A DNA stretch of 64,000 nt. Origin: Caldilineaceae bacterium (GTDB lineage: Bacteria; Chloroflexota; Anaerolineae; Caldilineales; Caldilineaceae). Every line of letters begins with the position of its first letter. Positions within the stretch are counted from its first letter, which is position 1. The notes under the pieces were generated by a model, which saw only the letters and a list, made by a program, of their open reading frames with translations, was not told the DNA's origin and searched no databases. This document shows positions 9,603 to 19,937 of the stretch, in pieces. The stretch lies in contig JAJDTL010000030.1 of assembly GCA_022827195.1 (NCBI GenBank), forward strand, positions 1 to 64,000, written 5' to 3'. The position numbers were made by a program, and so were the translations under genes.

Positions 9603-9636
9603 GGGACATTTGGGGACATTTGGGGACATATGTCCC
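9603..9636. repeat. Period-10 array ending in a 14-bp palindrome
   Basis: GGGACATTTG occurs twice, then GGGACATATGTCCC, a perfect 14-bp palindrome at 9623-9636. It could be a protein-binding site or another short tandem array; no flanking gene explains it. Confidence 0.7.
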
Positions 9637-10353
9637 ACTTTCACGCCAATAACGAAAGAACCTCGGTCCCGTGAGAAGAAGGATCCGGACGGCCGCAGTG
9701 TCAGAAATATGCACGCAATCGATGGCACAAACAGCCGGAAGGAGCAGGACTAATCTGGCAGGTCGAGAAAAGAAACTCTCGGTTTCATTCGGGAATCGGT
9801 TTGGATGGGGAAAACAGGACGGCTCGGCACAACGAGCCAAGAGACGGCATTGAGGTCTTCTGAATTGACGCTGGACAGAGCCAAGCCAATCGTCACGAAA
9901 CGAGTGATAAGAGGGCAACAGGATAGGCGCCCCATTCGGCTTCGTCCTCAAGTTGCGGTGTTTCAAAAGGTGGCTCCCCATCAACCACATTGGATGATGT
10001 GAGTTTGAAGCAATTTCAAGCAGGAATTTCATGACAGGAACGTTAGGGCGCAACTGGGGAGTCGAGACGCGTAATGTGCAGTCACCCTTACAGCACCAGT
10101 TGCGGACGCGGCATATGCTGACAATATCAGCAACATCTGCCGCCCTCACATGTCTTTGGGCAGGGACAGCAGCACACGCCGGGAAATGTGCGAACCAAAG
10201 CCAGCTTTGGTCATTCGTCCGGGCCTGAGAGGAACTGAAAGTGTTTACGGTACGTCTACCTAGTGACAGGTCCTCTTCTCTGGAGCGCATAGGCAATTCC
10301 GGCAACAAGCCTGCCTACCAGTTCCCTGAAGGATTCAGGGGAAGGAAAACCCT

Positions 10354-11112
10354 ATGAAGAACAGATTTCTTGTAATTGTGTGCGCCTTGGCACTCGCTCT
10401 TCTGCCGGCCACCTCCCTGTCCGCTTCCGCTGCAGAGGAGCTGTTGCCAGATCCGGAACCGACTCTTTCCGTTTTGGGTTTCGGCACTGCCTCCGCCGTA
10501 CCCGACAGCGTGCAAGTAAAAGTGCAGTTGGGCCAGGAGCCGTCCTTCGGCCCTGGTGCGCCTCAGTTTGAGATTCCAGATGCTGCCGGATTGGAGCGAG
10601 TGCGAAGCTATTTGATCGAGAACGGGGTTGCAGAGAGCTCGATTCAAGTGGAATTCTTCAGCCGCAACTTTCCTCTTGGCATGTTTATGCCTGGAAGCTC
10701 GATCTCATTCTCATACCCCGACCCGGACGGCCTGCGCGACTTTCTGCAAACAATGGTGGTCGAGTTGGCGGCGGAACGGGGGCCCGCAATTCAAGACGTG
10801 CAATTTGCCTATCTGGTCGATGACTGCGGCGTGATCGAGGAAGCGGCAATGAAGAACGCGCTTCAAAACGCAAAGAAGCGCGCAGAGACGCTCGCCGACC
10901 TGCTGCAGATGAGTGTCGGGCGTGTCATTTCTGTCGCCGAAGATAACTCGGCAAACGTTGCGGTCGGCGCCTCCGGCGGCTGCATTGCCCTTACGGGGCT
11001 CCGGTCCTTCGGCATCGAATCAGTGATGGGCATGATGAGCCCACTTACAAATTCAGCGGAGAAAGTAGAAGTCGGTATCCTTTTGAGGGCGACATTCGCT
11101 CTCGAACCGTGA
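10354..11112 (+). CDS. SIMPL domain-containing protein (DUF541)
   Basis: A secreted or periplasmic-type protein of 252 residues with a clear signal peptide (residues 1 to about 27, cleavage near SASA-AEE). The SIMPL/DUF541 hallmarks are the early VLGFGTASAVPDSVQVKVQLG strand region and the helix NAKKRAETLADLL followed by VGRVISVAED. The family is widespread in cell envelopes, and some members bind signalling partners or membranes, but the function is not settled. A hairpin (about 10322-10343) overlaps the ribosome site GGGGAAGGA, which could modulate translation. It is followed by the E2 gene after 36 nt. Confidence 0.85.
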   Translation: MKNRFLVIVCALALALLPATSLSASAAEELLPDPEPTLSVLGFGTASAVPDSVQVKVQLGQEPSFGPGAPQFEIPDAAGLERVRSYLIENGVAESSIQVEFFSRNFPLGMFMPGSSISFSYPDPDGLRDFLQTMVVELAAERGPAIQDVQFAYLVDDCGVIEEAAMKNALQNAKKRAETLADLLQMSVGRVISVAEDNSANVAVGASGGCIALTGLRSFGIESVMGMMSPLTNSAEKVEVGILLRATFALEP

Positions 11113-11148
11113 GACGGATCCAAGTCGTCGAATTGAAAGGTCAACTCC

Positions 11149-12483
11149 ATGGCACAGGCGGTCGTGATGCCCAAGCCCGGCAACAATGTCGAGAGTTGTG
11201 TCCTCGTCAGCTGGAAGAAGCGGATCGGGGAGCAGGTGGAGGCCGGAGATACGCTGTGTGAAATCGAGACCGAGAAGGCGGTGATGGCGGTCGACAGCGC
11301 CTTCTCGGGGTCAATGCTGGCCCAGTTCTTCGAAGAAGGTTCCGAAATCCCCGTCTTTACCCACATTGCCGCAATCGGCGAACCGGGCGAAAACGTCGAT
11401 GCCCTGCGGCCTGCCGGCGCGCCGCTTCAGTCCGCGTACCAGCCGTCGGCGCCACCCGAGTCCCAAACGCGAGAGAGTTCGAACAGCCCAACGCCTCTGT
11501 CGCGGGTAGAACACCCTGAGCCTGCCATCTCTCCGCGGGCCAGAAAACTGGCCGACCGGCACCTTGTGGACGTTTCTACGCTTACTGGCAGCGGGCCACA
11601 GGGCCGCATCATTGAGCGCGATGTGCTCGAAGCCGTCGAACGGCAACCGCTGATGACGCCCCTGGCCAAGCGGATGGTCGAACAGGGCGGTTACGATGCA
11701 CCGTCCCAGGGCACCGGCCCTCGCGGCCGCGTCCTGGCAGCCGACCTGGCCCCCGGCTCGCTTGAACCATCCCCGCAGCAGGAAGCGGAAAGCTACGAGA
11801 CCATTCCCGTTCAAGGTGTACGTCGCGTGATCGCCCAACGCCTTTTGGCTTCGCTGCAGACGACCGCGCAGTTTACCCTGACCCGGTCCGCCGACGCGGA
11901 GGCATTGCTGAAATATCGAGAGCGTTTGAAGGCGAGCGAAGAGCCGTTGGGTTTGCGCCAGGTCACCCTGGGCGACCTGGTCCATTTCACTGTTTCAAGA
12001 GTGCTGAAAGGCCATCTGGAATTGAACGCCCTCTTCAATGATGGTGTCGTCCACCGGTTCAACAGTGTCAACCTGGCGTTCGCTGTCGATTCGCGCCGCG
12101 GTCTGATGGCGCCTGTGATCTATGCCGCCGACAGCTTGAGCCTCAAACAGATCTCATCCGAATGCAAGCGACTCACTGCCGCATGTCACGAAGGCTCGGT
12201 TGCGCCGGCCGAGTTGGAAAACGGGACTTTCACCGTCACCAATCTCGGCAGCTTGGAGATCGAGAGTTTTACCCCTATTCTGAACCCGCCGCAAGTTGCC
12301 ATTTTGGGCGTCGGCGGCGTCTCATTGAAACCGGTCGACGAGGATGGCGAGGTGCAGTTCAGGAAGCAGTTGAGTCTCTCGCTTACCATCGATCACCAAG
12401 CCGTTGACGGCGCGCCCGCTGCCAGGTTCTTGCAGGACTTGGCGCGAGGACTGGCACAAATCGACCTGCTGCTGGCTGTGTGA
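11149..12483 (+). CDS. 2-oxoacid dehydrogenase E2 (dihydrolipoamide acyltransferase)
   Basis: The E2 core subunit of a 2-oxoacid dehydrogenase complex, which transfers acyl groups from lipoyl-lysine to CoA. The N-terminal lipoyl domain carries the lipoylated lysine K43 in [11 protein letters not shown]. Two E3-binding-type segments follow: residues about 127-161 ([11 protein letters not shown]...[12 protein letters not shown]) and 169-201 ([11 protein letters not shown]...[12 protein letters not shown]). The catalytic domain fills about 220-444, with H416 and D420 in [10 protein letters not shown]. Two binding segments in one E2 is unusual. The fused E1 follows immediately. The specific 2-oxoacid cannot be read from the sequence, and no E3 gene is nearby. 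Confidence 0.9.
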   Translation: MAQAVVMPKPGNNVESCVLVSWKKRIGEQVEAGDTLCEIETEKAVMAVDSAFSGSMLAQFFEEGSEIPVFTHIAAIGEPGENVDALRPAGAPLQSAYQPSAPPESQTRESSNSPTPLSRVEHPEPAISPRARKLADRHLVDVSTLTGSGPQGRIIERDVLEAVERQPLMTPLAKRMVEQGGYDAPSQGTGPRGRVLAADLAPGSLEPSPQQEAESYETIPVQGVRRVIAQRLLASLQTTAQFTLTRSADAEALLKYRERLKASEEPLGLRQVTLGDLVHFTVSRVLKGHLELNALFNDGVVHRFNSVNLAFAVDSRRGLMAPVIYAADSLSLKQISSECKRLTAACHEGSVAPAELENGTFTVTNLGSLEIESFTPILNPPQVAILGVGGVSLKPVDEDGEVQFRKQLSLSLTIDHQAVDGAPAARFLQDLARGLAQIDLLLAV

Positions 12484-12529
12484 GCGGCAACCGCCGCCCG
12501 TCCGGCGGCCTCTGAGTTCGAGATCGTCT

Positions 12530-14989
12530 ATGACCAAGCTCATCCCCATAGACCCGGCCGAGGCGCGCCGAAGCTCGGTCGTCTCCGGGAGGGAGATCCC
12601 GGTCAACGCCTACAGGTCAAGTCCCGCGCGCGAGGCACAGACCTTTGGTCGCGACGGTCTGGTCCGCATCTATCGCGACATGGTCTACATTCGTGAATTC
12701 GAGACCATGCTCGACCGTATTAAGCGAGAAGGCGCCTATCAGGGCATCGCCTATGACCATCTTGGTCCCGCGCACCTCTCGATCGGACAGGAAGCGGCCG
12801 CAGTAGGCCAAAGCTATCACCTGCACCCGCACGACTTTATTTTCGGTTCGCACCGCAGCCACGGCGAAATCCTCGCCAAGAGCCTCTCCGCCATCGCCAA
12901 GCTCCCCGAAGGCAACTTGATGGGCGTGATGGAGAAATACATGGACGGCCGCACGCTGCGCGTCGTTGAGTCGTTCAGCCGCGGGGACGCCAAAGAGGTG
13001 GCCATCGACTACATCTTGTACGGCACCCTGGCCGAGATTTTCGGCCGCGAGACGGGCTTCAACAAGGGGATGGGCGGTTCGATGCACGCGTTCTTTTCCC
13101 CTTTCGGCGTGATGCCGAACAACGCAATCGTCGGCGGCTCCGCGGACATCGCCGTGGGGTCGGCCCTGTTTAAGCGCGTCAACCGCAAGCCGGGCCTCGT
13201 AGTCGCCAATATCGGCGATGCCGCGATGGGCTGCGGGCCGGTCTGGGAGGCCTTCATCTTCGCCTCCATGGATCAATACCGCACGCTCTGGAATAGCGAA
13301 CTGGGGGGCAACCCGCCCATCATCTTCAACTTCATGAACAACTTTTACGGCATGGGGGGGCAACCTCAGGGCGAGACAATGGGTTTTGGTATCCTCGCGC
13401 GCGTCGGCATGGGAGTCAACGCTGAGGCCATGCACGCCGAGCGGATCGACGGTTACAATCCGCTGGCCGTGGCCGACGCAGTTTCACGTAAACGGGGGAT
13501 CTTGGAGGCAGGTCGCGGTCCGGTAATGCTCGATACAGTGACCTATCGCTTCTCAGGTCACTCGCCGTCCGACGCCTCCGCCTATCGCGAGCGGTCGGAG
13601 ATCGATCAGTGGCGTAAACAGGACGCCCTGTTCAGATATGGCGAATACCTGGTCGAGAACCGGCATGCCGACTGGTCGCAGCTGGACGGTTTCCAGGCCG
13701 ACATCACCGAACGGCTGACACGCGTTCTGGCTGCCGCCGCATCGGAAGAGGTTTCGCCCCGCATCTGCACCGGCAACGGTGGAATCGGGGACCTGATGTT
13801 CTCCAATGAAACGCGCGACAGGATGGAAGAGGGCAAGCCGGAAGTGCAGCTCCCGCGCAACCAGAGTCGACTGGGTCAAACCCTCGCCAAGCAGCGCTTC
13901 GGTCTTGACGAACGGGGCGGCCGGCTCTCAGGGTTGCGGGCCGTTACCTACGCCGAAGCGCTCTTCGAGGCCATGATTCATCGCTTCTACGAAGACCCGA
14001 CCATGATCGCCTATGGTGAGGAAAACCGTGACTGGGGCGGCGCGTTCGGCGTCTATCGCGGTCTGACCGAGTGCCTCCCCTACCACCGGCTCTTCAACGC
14101 CCCGATCTCTGAGGGCGCGATCGTGGGGACAGCGGTCGGCTATGCCCTGAGCGGCGGAAGGGTTGTAGCCGAGCTGATGTACTGTGACTTTATGGGGCGC
14201 GCCGGCGATGAGATCTTCAATCAGATGGCCAAATGGCAGGCCATGTCGGCTGGCGTACTGCAAATGCCTCTGGTCCTGCGCGTCTCGGTCGGCGCCAAGT
14301 ACGGCGCGCAGCACTCACAAGACTGGAGCGCGATGGTTGCGCACGTGCCTGGTCTCAAAGTAATGTTCCCGGCCACGCCCTATGATGCCAAAGGCATGCT
14401 CAATCTGGCCCTGCGCGGCACCGACCCGGTCATCTTCTTCGAAAGTCAGCGGCTATACACGGAAACGGAAACCCTGGAACCGGGCGGAGTGCCCGTTGAC
14501 TACTACGAAGTGGAGTTGGGAGAGCCCGCTGTCCGGCGCGCCGGAAACGACCTGACAATCATTACCGTCGGAGCTACGCTCCACCGTGCTCTGGAGGCGG
14601 CTTCCGTGCTGGCGCGAGAGCACCGTCTTGAGGCCGAAGTGATCGACCTCCGCTTCCTCAATCCACTTAACTACGAGAAGATCATCGCATCGGTGCAAAA
14701 GACAGGGCGTGTCGTGCTTGCCTCCGACGCCTGTGAACGAGGCTCACTCCTGCACACGGTCGCCTCAAACATCAGCCAATTGGCCTTCGATGACCTCGAT
14801 GGTCCGGTCGCCGTTGTCGGCGCCCGCAACTGGATCACGCCCCCTGCGGAGATGGAAGCGGCCTTCTTCCCCCAGAAGGAGTGGATCATCGACACCATCC
14901 ACGAACGCATTATGCCCTTGGCCGGTCACACAGTGTCAACCGACCAGACAACGCGTGAGATCGTGCGCCGCAACCGGGAAGGAACGTAG
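12530..14989 (+). CDS. Fused E1 alpha-beta subunit of a 2-oxoacid dehydrogenase
   Basis: A thiamine-diphosphate E1 component of 819 residues with both subunits in one chain. The alpha half (about 1-430) contains the ThDP motif starting GDAAMG (229-234) and ending FNFMNN near 270, somewhat longer than the usual 30-residue spacing. The beta half (about 480-819) contains [28 protein letters not shown] and a C-terminal transketolase-type domain. The start at 12530 (MTKLIP) lies after the E2 stop; the same frame is open from 12404 but would overlap the E2 gene. With the E2 it forms most of a decarboxylating complex. Pyruvate, acetoin or branched-chain 2-oxoacids are all possible substrates. Confidence 0.9.
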   Translation: MTKLIPIDPAEARRSSVVSGREIPVNAYRSSPAREAQTFGRDGLVRIYRDMVYIREFETMLDRIKREGAYQGIAYDHLGPAHLSIGQEAAAVGQSYHLHPHDFIFGSHRSHGEILAKSLSAIAKLPEGNLMGVMEKYMDGRTLRVVESFSRGDAKEVAIDYILYGTLAEIFGRETGFNKGMGGSMHAFFSPFGVMPNNAIVGGSADIAVGSALFKRVNRKPGLVVANIGDAAMGCGPVWEAFIFASMDQYRTLWNSELGGNPPIIFNFMNNFYGMGGQPQGETMGFGILARVGMGVNAEAMHAERIDGYNPLAVADAVSRKRGILEAGRGPVMLDTVTYRFSGHSPSDASAYRERSEIDQWRKQDALFRYGEYLVENRHADWSQLDGFQADITERLTRVLAAAASEEVSPRICTGNGGIGDLMFSNETRDRMEEGKPEVQLPRNQSRLGQTLAKQRFGLDERGGRLSGLRAVTYAEALFEAMIHRFYEDPTMIAYGEENRDWGGAFGVYRGLTECLPYHRLFNAPISEGAIVGTAVGYALSGGRVVAELMYCDFMGRAGDEIFNQMAKWQAMSAGVLQMPLVLRVSVGAKYGAQHSQDWSAMVAHVPGLKVMFPATPYDAKGMLNLALRGTDPVIFFESQRLYTETETLEPGGVPVDYYEVELGEPAVRRAGNDLTIITVGATLHRALEAASVLAREHRLEAEVIDLRFLNPLNYEKIIASVQKTGRVVLASDACERGSLLHTVASNISQLAFDDLDGPVAVVGARNWITPPAEMEAAFFPQKEWIIDTIHERIMPLAGHTVSTDQTTREIVRRNREGT

Positions 14990-15006
14990 GACCGCCAGGA
15001 GGAAGT

Positions 15007-17748
15007 CTAGGAAAAGTGCAACCTTATCGCGTCCTCGCCGCGAACGACTTCCATCTGCGTAGCGCCCAGGTCAACCTCGCAGTAGCGATTCTCGTAGTGC
15101 CTGAATCCCCCAATAGACTGCTCTTCCCCGTCCACGAGCAGCGGCCCGGTCCAGCCAAGAGCCAGCGTCTCTCCCCGTAGGGTCGCGCAGCGCACCGACA
15201 GCGGCCCGAACTCCACCTCCAGGGCATTCACCTTTCTTCGAAATTCGGCAAAGCTACCGTCCTCTTCCCTCCGCCCAAGGTGGCACAGCCAAATGTTCTC
15301 GCCGCCGGAAGATCTAAGTTCCCGATAGGCCTGCTGTCCCTGCTCTGTCAGACTCAGTCCATTTGCTGCTGCCAGGGCAATGTAGCCGTCACCTTTGCTG
15401 GCAAACGCCCATCGCTCTTCCAAGCGGTATTCGTCGAAGGCATAGGTCGGAAAGTGCCCGTGCGTAAAGGCCGGCATACCGTGTCGTTCATCGCATTTGT
15501 GAACGGCGATGAGCATGTCCCGCCACTGCACCACCCGGGGGAGAGTCGCATTGCCCCGCCAGCAGTTTGGACTGTGCGCTTCCTCTTCACTCATGCATGC
15601 TGGCTGATTAACAAAGACGACTGCGTCAGTCCCCAAAGTCGCCTGCCAGATGTGTTCCCGGCCCCCCGGCTCGCCGGGCCGGTAGTCCTGGGCCGAGCTG
15701 AGCATACCGTCGGCGCTCCGGAATGTGACTCTATTTACCTCCCGCGCCGTCTCATTCAGTTCACCCGCTCCTCCGTTCGCCGCCCTGGAACGCTCGCGGC
15801 TGATCAACGGGCCCTGAAAGTCACCGGCGATGGCTTCGATTATAGGGGGCAGGAAATAGATATCCGAGCATGCCAGGCTGACGCTGCCCATGACGTGCTC
15901 ATTGTAGACACCCATACCCCACAGCAGACGCGAGATGCCCGACGTAGCCGCGAGGCGCGCGCTGCGAATCGATAGGCTGTCAGCCCGCCCCTGCGTCGAA
16001 CCGTAGACGCCCCGATAGGAGTTCAACGCCATTCCGAAAAACATCTTGTCCAGGATGACAGCGGCCAGCTCCCGGACGTCGTCGTTCTCCGCCAGGTCAA
16101 CCAGGTGGACCAGCGCCACCACATTGGCTTCAATTTTTTCACACGAGTCCCACTCCAGGAAGCCGTAACTTCCCCGGCTCCGGCACCACGCGATCGCGCC
16201 GCGCTCCCCTTCCTCCCTATACTTTTGGCCGGACTGTCCGTCGGTGAAGCTTCGTTTAGGAAAGAGTTGGCCTGCAATAATCTGTGCAGCGAAGAGCAGA
16301 ATCTGCTGACTTTCGCCCCATTGCCCAGTCTCGTTGCCCCTACGACCTTCCAGCCAGAAGGGGAATCCGCACACACACTCTTCCAGCGTCATCTTCAACG
16401 CCTTAGGGAACGAGCTGTTGTCACCAAAGCGCGCCAGCATGCCCACCAGGCCCACCACGTTGCAGCCGCCCTCCGCGCTGCCCAGCATCAGGTCGGCAAC
16501 TGTTTGCTGAAGCACCTCCTCCCTGACCTGTGCCCATCGCTCAAGAGCCATCCTCGCAATCTCAGAGAACAACATGCCCTGCCGCCTGGTTGCGTCGAGC
16601 AGGGCCTCCACACGGCGCTGAGGATAGGTGCCCTGCTCTGCAGGTTGGTCCGAGAAAGCGTTTTTGACGACGTGCAGGCGCAGCTTGCGCCGGATCCGCA
16701 TACCCCCCAAAGTGTACTCCTCCGGACCAGGCATCACCTGGAGTTCGCAGGCCCCCTCTGGCGCCCGCAGCGCCGTTCCCAAATCAATCGTCGTCGTGCC
16801 CTCGCTGTCGGGAAAGGGCGAGCGGGCCATCATGTAGATGCGTCCCTCTGCCGTCTGCACCCGCATCTCCATATCTGACTTGGAACCGCCTTCGGGCCGG
16901 TCGACTTCGTCGGGCCAGGCAACGACGAGTTTGTCTTCCGCGGTGTAGACATAGCGGTCGAGCGAGGCCTTATGAAACAACTGCTCCAGCTCGCTGCGCC
17001 TCCCAAGCGGTTCAATGCTCGTCGGCAGACAGACTGTCAGACTCTCTCCGGGAACATCCGCCAGCGACATCCCGAATCGCTGGGGGTTCTGCCCGCGGGT
17101 TACCGTATCAAGCCGCGCCAGGACGCGGTTGTGTCCGGCCTCGAGATGGGCCTGAACCGCAATCGCACCTGGACGTCGGAACTGCTCATGCCTCATCAGC
17201 GGCCGTTCGTTTAGCCACACTTCCGCAGCACCAAACAGTTTGAAAACAAACTCCACCTGCTGCGCAGTCCCGCATTCCAGCTCGCAGTAGGCCCACGCCT
17301 GCGCGTAATGCCAGGTAGCATGGAACGCGCCCAAGTCGATCAGATGGTCCTCCAGACAGTGGTACGCTCGCCAGGTCAGCTCGTCCTCTCCGATCAGGAA
17401 CGTCTCTCTTTCCGCCGGCGCGCCGGTCGAATCGAGCCGCCAGCCATCGAATACGGGCGGATCGCTGGCGCCGGAGTTTCCCTCTGACCCCGCCGTTGCA
17501 CGAGGATAAAATGAGCACTTCTCTCTTGCGCTGTGAAGAAAGAGAGATTGCCCCCCGTTGTCAGGCCCGGAGCCAGCGTTCATCTTCCCGCCAGCCCAAG
17601 GAGCACTCTTGTTAAGTGATACCGCCACAGGACCGGCCAGCAGCCAGTGATCGATCGCCTTTTCGAGCAGCGGGTATTCCAACAGCCCCGGACTTCCGCC
17701 GCCTTCGCTAGCCCCGCCGGATTCCCTTTCTTGAGAAAAGTCTGACAT
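15007..17748 (-). CDS. Large hypothetical protein (913 residues)
   Basis: I do not recognise the family. No signal peptide or membrane segment is apparent. Residues of about 110-290 read like a beta-sandwich (repeated short strands, with LNERPLMRHEQ and LEAGHNRVLARLDTV resembling carbohydrate-binding modules of glycosidases). Residues of about 380-650 are rich in helices and aromatic residues, and the C-terminal 250 return to beta-rich sequence. This three-part build resembles polysaccharide lyases or glycosidases with an (alpha/alpha) toroid, but that is inference. It follows the ABC importer operon after a hairpin, so it may act on the imported compound. The stop codon lies 17 nt from the convergent E1 stop. 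Confidence 0.7.
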   Translation of the reverse strand: MSDFSQERESGGASEGGGSPGLLEYPLLEKAIDHWLLAGPVAVSLNKSAPWAGGKMNAGSGPDNGGQSLFLHSAREKCSFYPRATAGSEGNSGASDPPVFDGWRLDSTGAPAERETFLIGEDELTWRAYHCLEDHLIDLGAFHATWHYAQAWAYCELECGTAQQVEFVFKLFGAAEVWLNERPLMRHEQFRRPGAIAVQAHLEAGHNRVLARLDTVTRGQNPQRFGMSLADVPGESLTVCLPTSIEPLGRRSELEQLFHKASLDRYVYTAEDKLVVAWPDEVDRPEGGSKSDMEMRVQTAEGRIYMMARSPFPDSEGTTTIDLGTALRAPEGACELQVMPGPEEYTLGGMRIRRKLRLHVVKNAFSDQPAEQGTYPQRRVEALLDATRRQGMLFSEIARMALERWAQVREEVLQQTVADLMLGSAEGGCNVVGLVGMLARFGDNSSFPKALKMTLEECVCGFPFWLEGRRGNETGQWGESQQILLFAAQIIAGQLFPKRSFTDGQSGQKYREEGERGAIAWCRSRGSYGFLEWDSCEKIEANVVALVHLVDLAENDDVRELAAVILDKMFFGMALNSYRGVYGSTQGRADSLSIRSARLAATSGISRLLWGMGVYNEHVMGSVSLACSDIYFLPPIIEAIAGDFQGPLISRERSRAANGGAGELNETAREVNRVTFRSADGMLSSAQDYRPGEPGGREHIWQATLGTDAVVFVNQPACMSEEEAHSPNCWRGNATLPRVVQWRDMLIAVHKCDERHGMPAFTHGHFPTYAFDEYRLEERWAFASKGDGYIALAAANGLSLTEQGQQAYRELRSSGGENIWLCHLGRREEDGSFAEFRRKVNALEVEFGPLSVRCATLRGETLALGWTGPLLVDGEEQSIGGFRHYENRYCEVDLGATQMEVVRGEDAIRLHFS

Positions 17749-17769
17749 TGCCGGTCAAGCCCCCTACGA

Positions 17770-17805
17770 ACAGCGGGAGGCCCCTCGGGACCTCCCGCCC
17801 TGTTC
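17770..17805 (-). promoter_or_regulatory. Intercistronic GC hairpin after the binding-protein gene
   Basis: AACAG-CGGGAGG pairs with CCTCCCG-CC-CTGTT (one 2-nt bulge), 38 nt after the substrate-binding-protein stop. No T tract follows, so mRNA 3'-end stabilisation or attenuation before the 913-residue gene is more likely than full termination. Confidence 0.5.
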
Positions 17806-17842
17806 TGATTCACTTGGCGTCAAGTCACCACCAGCCTGGCGG

Positions 17843-19861
17843 CTAGCGGTCGAAGAACATCGTCTCCGGGCGATACACGTCGGCCATCGTGTTGTCCCAA
17901 CCCAGGAACATCTCGTCCGGCAGATTCTTAAGCGTCGGGTCCACAACACCAATGATCGGCGACATGGTCGTTGTGCCGATGTTCCAGAGCTCTTCGCGGG
18001 CCGTGGTTACGATGTCGACGACCAGTTGGATCTGCTTCTCCGGATCCGTCTCCGACTGCAGAGCCAGCCACCTCTCCTGATTCAGCGCAGCTCCTCCGGT
18101 CAGCTCCAGGCCTTCTTCACCGTTTGTCTCAAGCCACAGGCCGAAGAGTGGGAAAGTAGCAGCGTTCTTCTCGGGCACGAACCCACGCCGCGCCGTCAGG
18201 ATATACGGATGCGTCGGCGTCCCACCAATCGTCAGAGCGTCCCAGTCGATGGCCCGCATCCTTTCCCAGAATAGCCGGCTGTCGATGAAATTATTCGTGG
18301 CGTGGATGCCAACCTGTTGCAGATGGTCGACGACTAGCTCGGTATCGTCCGTCCAGCCATAGTGGACGAAGTTGATGAACAGTTCTTCCCCGTCCGGGCG
18401 CAGCCGCCAGCCGTCGGCATTGCGCTGGTCGAGCCCGATTTCGTCTAGCAGCGAGTTCGCCAGTTCCGGGTCATACTCGGCGTACAGTGTCGCCAGGTGC
18501 TCGGTGGCCTCACGCGTCGGCGTCCCCAGCGGCGGCATCGGCTGCGACGGACTGACTGTGCCGTAGTAGTTCAGCTGGTTGATCTCCTCACGGTTGATCG
18601 CGTAAGAGACTGCCTTGCGGAAGCGAATGTCCTGGTAGATCGCACGCTGCGCTTCATCCTCTGTATGCAAGTTGAAGGTGACGTTGAGCATCGTATCGCC
18701 GGGGAAGTAATACTTGACTACGCGTAGCTTCCCTTCCTCCTCGGCCTGCAGAAAGTCCGGCAGCAGCTTGAAGTTGAGCCAGGGAACATACTCTAGGTCT
18801 CCCGTCAGCGCCTGCAACTCCTGCACTTCCGTGCTGACCTGCGTGTGCAGGATGCGGTCGATGTAAGGAAGCTGCTGGCCCTCCTCGTCCACGGCCCAGA
18901 AGTAGGGGTTTCTCTCCCAGATCCAAGGCGGGGTTTCGGGGGCCACTTTTGTCGGAATGAAGCCCTGCAGATATGGCTTCTCGATCTGCCCCTCAACGTT
19001 GTGGGGGCCGACTTTGTGGCGGAACAGCTCCTGCCAGCTGTTGAAACCACCTTCGCTTACCAGCCCATCCACTTCGTCAGCATCGGCAAACTCAGGGTGG
19101 AACTGCTTCATGTAATGCTCGGGATGGCGGCAGAAATTGCCCCCCGACCAGTACGATGCCAGCCGGTCCATGAACCATGGCTTGGACGTGTCAGCGACAA
19201 ACTCAATCGTAAAGTTGTCGATGACATTGAATTCCATCAGACTTTCGTCGGAGTTCAAATAGACAGGTGGCTTGACAGCGACCAGCTCCTCGTTCTGCAG
19301 TACACTGTTCCAGTAAAAAGCCGCGTCTTCTGCGTCGTACGCCTCCCCGTCCGACCACTTAAGACCTTCCCGCAAATGCACCTTGAATTGGGAGGAGTCT
19401 TCGTTGATCTCGAACGACTCGGCGATGTTGGGCACAACTTCGCCAACGTCTCCGCGCAGGCCCCAGGCATAGAAAACCAGCACTTGGCCGGAGAAGTTGC
19501 CCAGGTTGTAGCCGTTAAATGGCGGAGGTCGAGTGCCCGCCGTGTTGATGTCGCCGCCGTACTTCCCGATCCCGTCGATCACAGGCAGGACCAGCGGGTT
19601 GATCGGCAACCGCTCGTCTACCGGCGGCAAGTCTCCGCTCGCAACCAGCTCGGCCAGCATCGGCGCTTCCTTGAACCCGCTTGCGCTCTCCATCGCAGCC
19701 GGCGCAGATTCTTCTGCAGCCGTGTCCGCCGGGGCTGCTGCCGGAGCCGCAGCGTCGCCACCCGCACAGGCGACGAGAACCGCACCGGCCGTGGCCACGC
19801 CGGATACGCGCAGAAACTCCCGTCTGGTAATGTCTCGCTTGGCGATGATCTTTGCCTTCAT
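17843..19861 (-). CDS. ABC importer substrate-binding lipoprotein (family 5)
   Basis: A 672-residue extracytoplasmic binding protein of the oligopeptide/dipeptide (SBP_bac_5) class. The N-terminus combines a twin-arginine motif (TRREFLRVSG) with a lipobox (VLVAC, Cys32), so it is probably Tat-exported and lipid-anchored. An Ala-rich linker (about 35-60) follows. The mature part shows family motifs such as FKVHLREGLKWSDGE and FRKAVSYAINREEINQL. The start has GAAGAGGAG upstream. It is the last transport gene of the operon (permease, permease, ATPase, ATPase, binding protein). Family 5 proteins bind peptides but also sugars, opines and other solutes; the ligand is unknown. Confidence 0.9.
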   Translation of the reverse strand: MKAKIIAKRDITRREFLRVSGVATAGAVLVACAGGDAAAPAAAPADTAAEESAPAAMESASGFKEAPMLAELVASGDLPPVDERLPINPLVLPVIDGIGKYGGDINTAGTRPPPFNGYNLGNFSGQVLVFYAWGLRGDVGEVVPNIAESFEINEDSSQFKVHLREGLKWSDGEAYDAEDAAFYWNSVLQNEELVAVKPPVYLNSDESLMEFNVIDNFTIEFVADTSKPWFMDRLASYWSGGNFCRHPEHYMKQFHPEFADADEVDGLVSEGGFNSWQELFRHKVGPHNVEGQIEKPYLQGFIPTKVAPETPPWIWERNPYFWAVDEEGQQLPYIDRILHTQVSTEVQELQALTGDLEYVPWLNFKLLPDFLQAEEEGKLRVVKYYFPGDTMLNVTFNLHTEDEAQRAIYQDIRFRKAVSYAINREEINQLNYYGTVSPSQPMPPLGTPTREATEHLATLYAEYDPELANSLLDEIGLDQRNADGWRLRPDGEELFINFVHYGWTDDTELVVDHLQQVGIHATNNFIDSRLFWERMRAIDWDALTIGGTPTHPYILTARRGFVPEKNAATFPLFGLWLETNGEEGLELTGGAALNQERWLALQSETDPEKQIQLVVDIVTTAREELWNIGTTTMSPIIGVVDPTLKNLPDEMFLGWDNTMADVYRPETMFFDR

Positions 19862-19937
19862 GGTCGCAACTCCTCTTCGGCTGGTGGCTGAATTCTGTCG
19901 ACAATTGTTTAGAAGGCATCACCTCCTTGGTTCGCCC

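Larger units (their letters stand above)
7983..10353. other. Gene-poor, repeat-rich intergenic region
   Basis: About 2.4 kb with no convincing gene. The open frames, including a 254-codon one on the minus strand at 9544-10308, have no recognisable domain, poor ribosome sites and run through repeat DNA. It holds a 148-bp tandem array, three period-10 arrays (8531, 9144, 9603) and, just before the SIMPL gene, a hairpin abutting its ribosome site (about 10322-10343). Confidence 0.65.

Noticed and set aside
9544-10308. Long minus-strand open frame of 254 codons before the SIMPL gene
   Set aside because: Codon usage and composition look random, it overlaps repeats, has no ribosome site and no recognisable domain. 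Long open frames are common by chance in GC-rich DNA.
12404-12529. Upstream extension of the fused E1 frame
   Set aside because: It overlaps the E2 gene in another frame and gives a non-conserved, Cys/Trp/Arg-rich peptide; the ATG at 12530 directly precedes E1-like sequence.
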